NCBI RefSeq assembly: GCF_002549775.1
Contig: NZ_NMTR01000014.1
Span: 62,001-126,000 of the forward strand
Direction of reading: 5' to 3'
Origin: Faecalibacterium langellae
Lineage (GTDB): Bacteria; Bacillota; Clostridia; Oscillospirales; Ruminococcaceae
Length of the DNA: 64,000 nt
Shown here: piece after piece, positions 63,932 through 64,000 of the stretch
Numbering within the stretch: the first letter of the stretch is position 1
Layout: each line of letters starts with the position of its first letter
Notes under the pieces: model-generated
Databases searched by the model: none
Told to the model about the DNA's origin: nothing
What the model saw: the letters and a program-made list of their open reading frames with translations, nothing else
Program-made: the position numbers and the translations under genes

Positions 63932-64000
63932 TACCCGGTCTCCTGCGGCAGAAGCGTGTCAATGATAGAAGGATCAGGAAAGAAACAGGAGTAACGCACC

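Noticed and set aside
63660-63965. 101-codon frame at the window end
   Set aside because: It lies wholly inside the T-box RNA and its terminator.

Overview
The window looks like chromosome from a GC-rich, Gram-positive gut Firmicute of the Oscillospiraceae, most like Faecalibacterium (an inference from gene content and composition, not a database match). Pointers are Rrf2/IscR and CymR-type regulators, IreB, an Ile-type T-box, lipoprotein signals rather than outer-membrane functions, PTS sugar import, pyruvate phosphate dikinase, and intergenic mosaic repeats. No rRNA, CRISPR array, prophage or transposase gene was seen.

Layout. 1-1,254: 3' part of an iron alcohol dehydrogenase and tRNA-Thr, -Asp and -Trp. 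1,316-4,747: IscR-like regulator, rhodanese, unknown protein, IscS and IscU. 4,895-6,487: two AT-richer related exported proteins. 6,812-8,479: TatB-like, TatA, TatC. 9,172-10,941: GH2 glycosidase. 11,051-17,561 (minus): acetyltransferase-only GlmU, Pth, Mfd and an exported lipoprotein. 17,979-20,645: ppdK. 20,886-32,645: two beta-glucoside PTS/6-phospho-beta-glucosidase modules with different regulators. 32,911-34,275: decayed material. 34,538-41,552: molybdenum cofactor genes (mobB, moeA-like, moaC, moaA, MOSC-MogA) and modABC. 41,627-46,063: two-component system divergent from an exported FMN/FAD reductase. 46,161-49,502: degenerate S41 protease and a LytTR/GHKL two-component system. 49,699-53,942: mazF, acpS, ireB, dus, cysK and a CymR-like regulator. 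54,119-55,184: lrgAB. 55,550-60,444: MMPL exporter, coiled-coil partner and TetR. 60,513-64,000: tRNA-Val, small membrane protein, HipA-like kinase, AAA+ ATPase and an Ile T-box whose gene lies beyond the window.

The most striking structure is at the 3' end of ppdK. The last 10 codons, stop codon and terminator of ppdK recur at about 27.25-27.37 kb and 32.68-32.82 kb, and a terminator-only copy sits at 34.35-34.41 kb. These copies bound the two sugar modules and the decayed segment. The simplest reading is that cargo was added stepwise at the ppdK 3' end, much as islands accrete at tRNA 3' ends, but no integrase is present here.

Other notable points: a PTS EIIBC with an extra Cys-less EIIB domain and a second well-formed internal start; a repeat family with fixed ends and exchangeable hairpin cores; a likely ACG start codon in lrgA; a probably leaderless moaC; a GlmU with no uridyltransferase half; a MazF next to acpS without MazE; and a secreted flavoprotein with OmpR-type direct repeats in front of it.
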